Assembly: GCA_023627715.1 (NCBI GenBank)
Contig: JAMAHW010000173.1
Location: forward strand, 1-26,791
Source of the DNA: Periconia sp. R9002
Lineage: Eukaryota > Ascomycota > Dothideomycetes > Pleosporales > Periconiaceae
Direction: 5' to 3'
Length of the DNA: 26,791 nucleotides
Positions 22,401 through 26,791 of the stretch are shown here, piece after piece. The translations under genes and the position numbers were made by a program. The notes under the pieces were generated by a model that saw only the letters and a program-made list of their open reading frames with translations, did no database searches and had not been told where the DNA came from. The number at the start of each line of letters is the position of its first letter. Position 1 is the stretch's first letter.

Positions 22401-24260
22401 ACTCTAAAAAAGTAGGTAATTAAAGTAAGTTAAATAGTTTATAAGTTATTTATACTACCTCTTCTAACTATAGATAAATTAATAGTTACTTAAAAAATAG
22501 AGTTTAAATATCTATAGAGTAGATTAGATTACGTATATAGTAAACTATACTATACTACTTTTTTATATATATAACTAATAAAAAATAAAGGCGTAGAGAC
22601 TACTTTAACTACCTATTTACGCCTAAAATATAAAGATAGAACTAAAAGGAGACTAATAAACTAGTAATATATAGTATAAGTATATAGTTTAAGTATAGGT
22701 TTATATAAGTGCTTAATAGATACCTATTATTTTTTATCCTTATCTCTTTTTACTTTCTTAAGTGCCTTTCTATTTAAAATATAACTATCTTTCTATACTA
22801 TATAGCTAAATATTATTACTTTTATTATTAGCTTTATTTTATTTAACTTTAAGTCTTTTTTTTCTACTTTTAGTATTCTAAATCTATAAGTAATAATAGC
22901 TTTAAAAACTACCTATAAAGAGATTAAGTATTCTAAAAAATTTAATAAATTTTAGACTATTTTTTATAAGTCTATTAGTATTATTATATTTTACTTATAT
23001 ATCTCTTTTACTATAACTTTCTTTTTATAAAAATAACTTTTTAGTAAAGGATTAAAGTAGGCTAGTTATATATCTAGAGAATATCTAATATACTACTATC
23101 TCTTAATATTAAAAATCTAATTAAGATTTTTTAATTTAATAAATAGTACTTTATTAAGCAATAATTAGTTAAAACTAATTAGAGTAAATAGCTACTTAAT
23201 AAGAGAGACGTTATTAGCTATCTTTATATAGTTAATTAGAGAACCTTTAGTTTAGTTATAGTAGTAAACTATAATATATTTTATTATATTATTTTTAGTT
23301 CTTTCTCTATAGTTAAAAAGGTATCTAAAAGAATTATAGTATATATTACGTACTTTATCTTTTATTTCTTATAGTGTATAAAAAAAAATAATATTACCTA
23401 AGATATAGTATTTACTAAGTAGGACTACTATAATATTACTTTTAGCCTAAGATATAAATTTATTTTACTACCTATAAAACTTTTTATAAGCTAGCTTTTT
23501 TAAGTTTTTAAGTATAGATATACCTACTATAGAGTTAAGCTTTACGCCTAAAGTATTTTAGTTAATATTAATTACTTCTAATAGCTACTTAATCTCTTTA
23601 TTATTTATTTTAAGCTTTTTATTAAATTCTTTCTACTTTATTTTTTTTAGCTTATTAATAGCATTATAAGAGTACTTATAGAGCGTATATATAATTTCTA
23701 TTCCTATATCTAGGTTACTTTTCTTTAAGTTTAAAAGATAAAGTTTTTCTACTAATAAAAAGGATTTATTTAGTATTCTACTTTATTTAAAAATTATAAT
23801 ACTTATAGTATTAAGCTTATTATAAATTTAGATAATAAAATACTATATTATAGTAGAAGAAAAATTATTAACTTTCTTAATCTATTATAAGGTTTCTATT
23901 TATAAAGTTTTTAGTTTTATAGAAATATAGTGTTTATTACTAAGCGTATTATTAAACTTATATACTAAATTACTATAAAGAGGCGTATATAGTATTTAGT
24001 AAAATTTTACGCTAAAGTATTCTTTTACCTTTTTAGTTATTTTATATAAGTAGAGTATAGAATTAATAGCCTACTTTTTAGTATTAAAGTTAAAACTATA
24101 TATATCTAATAATTTAAATAGGGTTAGTATCTAGTTTAAGTAAATATTATTATATAGGTTTTTAAGAAATTTTAAATTTATAATAATTTATTAAAGTAGC
24201 TTTTTCTAATTCTAACTATACTAAGTAAAGAGTAGGTATATAGCTTTTTTTATAGAATTT
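13439..24260. repeat. Saturated RIP block, no gene identified
   Basis: About 10.8 kb of very AT-rich DNA with CpA/TpG almost eliminated and stops in every frame. It must represent several old repeat copies, but I found no frame, zinc knuckle, polymerase motif or terminal repeat I could defend. Noticed within it are a short dispersed repeat at 17415-17465, a small GAATTA-type repetition at about 20300-20325, and a TA microsatellite at about 20876-20890. Any coding content would have to be found by computational de-RIP and protein search. Confidence 0.8.
17415..17465 (+). repeat. Short dispersed repeat, right copy
   Basis: It carries the same 19-mer (TTATTAGTACTAAAAGCGC, 17418-17436) and similar following sequence as 6231-6281. 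The two are in direct orientation about 11 kb apart. The repeat family is not identified. Confidence 0.5.
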
Positions 24261-24412
24261 TATTATAGCTATACTTTATAGAATTACTTTTAGCACTTAT
24301 AGTAAGTATAGTTTTAATAGTAACTATAAGTAGTATAATATAGATAAAGACTAGAATTTTAGACCTAAAGTAGACTATAATATAGATATATAATAAAGAA
24401 GTTATATAACGT

Positions 24413-24436
24413 CTCTATAGCTCTATAACTATAGAG
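24413..24436. repeat. 8-bp palindrome in the 5' LTR
   Basis: CTCTATAG, loop CTCTATAA and CTATAGAG are identical to the palindrome in the solo LTR at 7532-7555. Identity in two otherwise diverged, RIP-mutated copies is notable, although the motif contains no CpA or TpG and would escape RIP anyway. Confidence 0.6.
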
Positions 24437-24499
24437 ATATAGAGCTATTTCTATAACTTTATTACTATAGAGATATAGAGCTTAATAATTTTATTAGTA
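24428..24499. repeat. 36-bp tandem duplication within the LTR
   Basis: ACTATAGAGATATAGAGCT starts at 24428 and again at 24464, giving a 36-bp period. The second unit is followed only partly. The solo LTR has a single unit at this place, so the duplication arose in this copy or sub-family. Confidence 0.65.
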
Positions 24500-24727
24500 T
24501 ATAGTAAGTATATATTATACTTTTTAGATAGTCTTTATTATTAATTTAATTTTTTAACTAAAGAGCTACTCTACTTTTAATATCTACTATTTAGAATCTA
24601 TTATATTATACTTATTAATAGTTATATACTTTACTATTATCTTATAATATTATACTTTTATTTACTCTCTTTATATACTACCTAGTATCCTACTTTAAAG
24701 CTTAAGTAGGACCCAAATAGTTTAATA

Positions 24728-26010
24728 ATTAAGTATTAGAAGAGTAAAGCATAAGTAGTATATAGTTTAAGCTAAATAATAGTACTAAAATAATAACCTA
24801 AAGGAGTAGTAGCTCTATTAGTATATTTATTAGATAATATAAATTACTAATAAATAAAAAAAGCTATCTAGACCTTAATAGTATAAAATAAGGTTTTAAA
24901 AAATAGCTTTAAATAAAATAAAGTATAACTTAAAGTAGTGCTAGGTAAGTAGTAAGAATAATTAATACTTATTTATTAGCTTTAGTTAAGCGTAACTAAA
25001 AAACTACTAAAGCTCTTAACTATAGAAAAGTTTAATAAAACTTAGAATAAACTAAAACCCTTTTTAGCTAATACTATACTATATTTAGATATATAAGTAG
25101 TATACTTTAATACTAAGGAAAAAAAAGTAGTCTATATAGCTATATATCTTAAGAATAAAATAATAAAGTAGTTTAAACTATATTAAATAGACTATAAAAT
25201 ATTTATACCTAGAATATAAAAACTAAAAATAGTTCTAATCTTTAGTAACTTTAACTACTTTACCTAAAAACTTAAAAAAGTATTTAGAGATAAGAATATC
25301 TAATAATAATCTACTAAAAGACTCTAGAAGCTTAAATAGAAAAAGATAGTACTTAATTATATATCTATATTTAAATAGTTATCTATAAATATAAAATAAA
25401 ATAAACTATCCTTAATATCTTAATTTTATAAAAGACTTAAACTAGAAATTACCTATAAAATAATTTATATAGATAAGCTAATAACTTTAGACGTACTTAA
25501 GAGATAAGCTCTAAGTATAAATAATAAACTCTAATAATAGAAAAAGAAAAAAATATTATAGAAATACTAGAACTAGAATTATAGTAACCTAATAATCTTT
25601 AACGTAAATAAGAATAAAAAATCTAAAAAAAAGAATTTTAAATACTTTAATTATAGAAAAAAAAGCTACTATATAAAAGATTATAGAAGTAAGACTAAAC
25701 CTAAAGATAATAAAAAGAAAGACCTTATATACTATAGTTATAAAAAAAAGGGATACTTTACTTAAAACTACTATAGTAAAAAAGCTAAAAAAAGCTAAGC
25801 TAAAAATATAAATAAGACTCTAAAAAGATTTAGAAATAAAAAATCTAAAAAAAAAATTATAGCTAATAGTAAGTATATTAGACTATACTAGACCTTTTAT
25901 TATAAAAATAACTACCTAATTTATATTAAAGCTAAATAAAGAAATAGCTAGTTTTTAAATAAGAAATATAAAAAAATAGTAGTAAGTAAAGATAAAACTT
26001 ATAACTAGGT
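24728..26010 (+). pseudogene. Ty3/gypsy gag fossil with two CCHC zinc knuckles
   Basis: One frame can be read from about 25,022 to 25,940 with only RIP-type TAA/TAG stops. In order it shows a capsid-like segment (EKFN, KLKPFL, VVYIAIYLKNK at about 25,022-25,160), a central KLKKVF...LKLEI region, and an end resembling the isoleucine-aspartate-asparagine motif typical of fungal gypsy gag (about 25,510-25,530). It then has two knuckles of the form C-X2-C-X4-H-X4-C at 25643-25684 and 25730-25771, in the same frame, with Cys and His codons turned into TAT/TAC. A Trp/Cys/His-rich tail of the kind seen after knuckles in fungal gypsy gags follows at about 25,880-25,950. Gag normally forms the virus-like particle and packages RNA. 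This copy is dead through RIP. Confidence 0.78.
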
Positions 26011-26791
26011 AGAATCTAGTAAAAAAATTAGTAAAGGGTTAGAGAATACTACTAAATATCTTATACTAACACCCTCTATAATAGTAAAAAAAAAAGAATT
26101 AAAATCTTTAAAAAATAGAAATTCTAATAATAGCTAATAGTATAAACCTAAATAACGCTATTTAAAGGTAGTCTATATAGAAGTTATAAAAAAAAGTAAC
26201 CTAGAAAGCTAAAATAACTCTAAAGGTTAGAAATTTATTAAAAAGGCTAGACTAAAAATAACTTTTAAAAAAGCTTATAAAGAATAGAAAATATAATATC
26301 TATATAATACTAGGTTTATATTATTTTAGAACTAGTTAGAAAATAAATATATTATAAAATAAGAAATACCTACTTAAGTAAAATAGAAAAAGCTATTAAA
26401 GCTTATAAAATAGATTAATAATATATATACTTTTAGAAAAGTTATTAAATACTATATTTTAGTATAAGATAAGCTAAAAGAAGATAAATATAGGAAAGGA
26501 GATAACCTTTAAGTTTAGATAGGATACTCTATATACTATAAGATAGTATAGATATTATATATTAAGGCGAAATACTAGATTTATATAATACTAAAAAAAA
26601 AACACTAAACTTAGCTAGTCTAAAATAAAGACTAAGAAATTAATATTATTATATGTAAGAAAGTTTATAAGTAGCACCTAAAGGATAAGTAGAAAGGATA
26701 CTTTATCCTTAAACCTAAACTAAATCTACTACTACTATATATTATAGGTAGGCTATAGTATAAATATATAAATAATAAATACGCTAAGTAT
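26011..26791 (+). pseudogene. Probable internal region of the same gypsy element (cut by window end)
   Basis: This stretch follows the gag fossil without a break in composition or orientation and should contain the start of the protease/pol region. I could not recognise protease, reverse transcriptase or integrase motifs before the window ends, so the assignment rests on position alone. Slightly more CpA/TpG survive toward the end, for example near 26,655-26,675. Confidence 0.4.

Larger units (their letters stand above)
24261..24727 (+). mobile_element. 5' LTR of a Ty3/gypsy element (467 bp)
   Basis: This copy begins TATTATAGC like the solo LTR at 7381-7796, aligns with it to its end, and ends TTTAATA. 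Relative to the solo LTR it carries a tandem duplication of a 36-bp unit starting at 24428 and 24464 (ACTATAGAGATATAGAGCT repeated), which accounts for most of its extra 51 bp. It is followed directly by leader sequence and a gag fossil in the same orientation, so it is the 5' LTR of an element whose 3' end lies outside the window. The preceding five bases AATTT would be one half of its target duplication. Confidence 0.78.

Noticed and set aside
24728..24745. Possible tRNA primer-binding site after the 5' LTR (AAGTATTAGAAG resembles a RIP-mutated GGTATCAGAGC)
   Set aside because: The match is partial after allowing for RIP and that site is typical of copia elements, whereas the gag is gypsy-like.
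1..26791. Mitochondrial DNA or a bacterial AT-rich genome as the source
   Set aside because: The specific loss of CpA/TpG with gain of TpA, the gypsy fossils, and a spliceosomal intron with fungal consensus point to RIP-affected nuclear DNA of an ascomycete.
1..26791. CRISPR array or prokaryote-type defence system
   Set aside because: No regularly spaced identical repeats with unique spacers and no prokaryotic gene organisation; the only tandem arrays are degenerate minisatellites.

Overview
The window looks like a piece of a filamentous ascomycete (Pezizomycotina) genome. About 23 of the 26.8 kb is extremely AT-rich. It has almost no CpA/TpG and a large excess of TpA, with in-frame TAG/TAA stops throughout. 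This is the signature of repeat-induced point mutation (RIP), which mutates repeated DNA during the fungal sexual cycle. Between the two RIP blocks lies an island of about 3.1 kb (roughly 9,540-12,620) with normal base composition. It carries one intact gene. I cannot name the species.

The island gene is a secreted lipase/esterase of the fungal secretory-lipase family (LIP, related to Candida antarctica lipase A). It is on the + strand, 10433-11818. The reading frame is open from 10250 to 11818 without a break, but two features of that open frame mislead. First, a canonical 66-nt intron (10671-10736: GTAAGA donor, CTGAC branch site, TAG acceptor) has a length divisible by three and no stop, so it is easily translated by mistake. 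Second, the first 61 codons contain a CCAAT box and a TATA box, so the likely start is the ATG at 10433, which opens directly into a signal peptide. The resulting product is 439 aa, with Ser218 in GYSGG, Asp364 and His396 as catalytic triad.

Left RIP block (1 to about 9,540): mostly unrecognisable repeat remains. It contains a pair of LTR-shaped direct repeats around a small tandem array (3604-4045), a RIP-mutated minisatellite (5873-6150), and a Ty3/gypsy gag fossil (about 7110-8090) with a 416-bp solo LTR inserted in it. The LTR is flanked by a 5-bp target-site duplication, AAGTA.

Right RIP block (about 12,620-26,791): a tRNA-like relic (about 13307-13438), then about 10.8 kb with nothing identified. 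From 24261 there is a second copy of the gypsy element in + orientation: a 467-bp 5' LTR, a leader, and a gag fossil with two CCHC zinc knuckles. This copy keeps the uninterrupted version of the site into which the solo LTR jumped in the left copy. Its 3' part lies beyond the window.

Overall this is one functional secreted hydrolase gene stranded in a RIP-silenced transposon desert, the compartment where fast-evolving secreted-protein genes of fungal pathogens are often found. RIP intensity fades over several hundred bases on each side of the island. I see no new multi-gene system. The points most worth checking are the hidden in-frame intron, the nested LTR with its matched empty site, the tRNA-like relic, and the bias of surviving CpA sites toward CAC/GTG.
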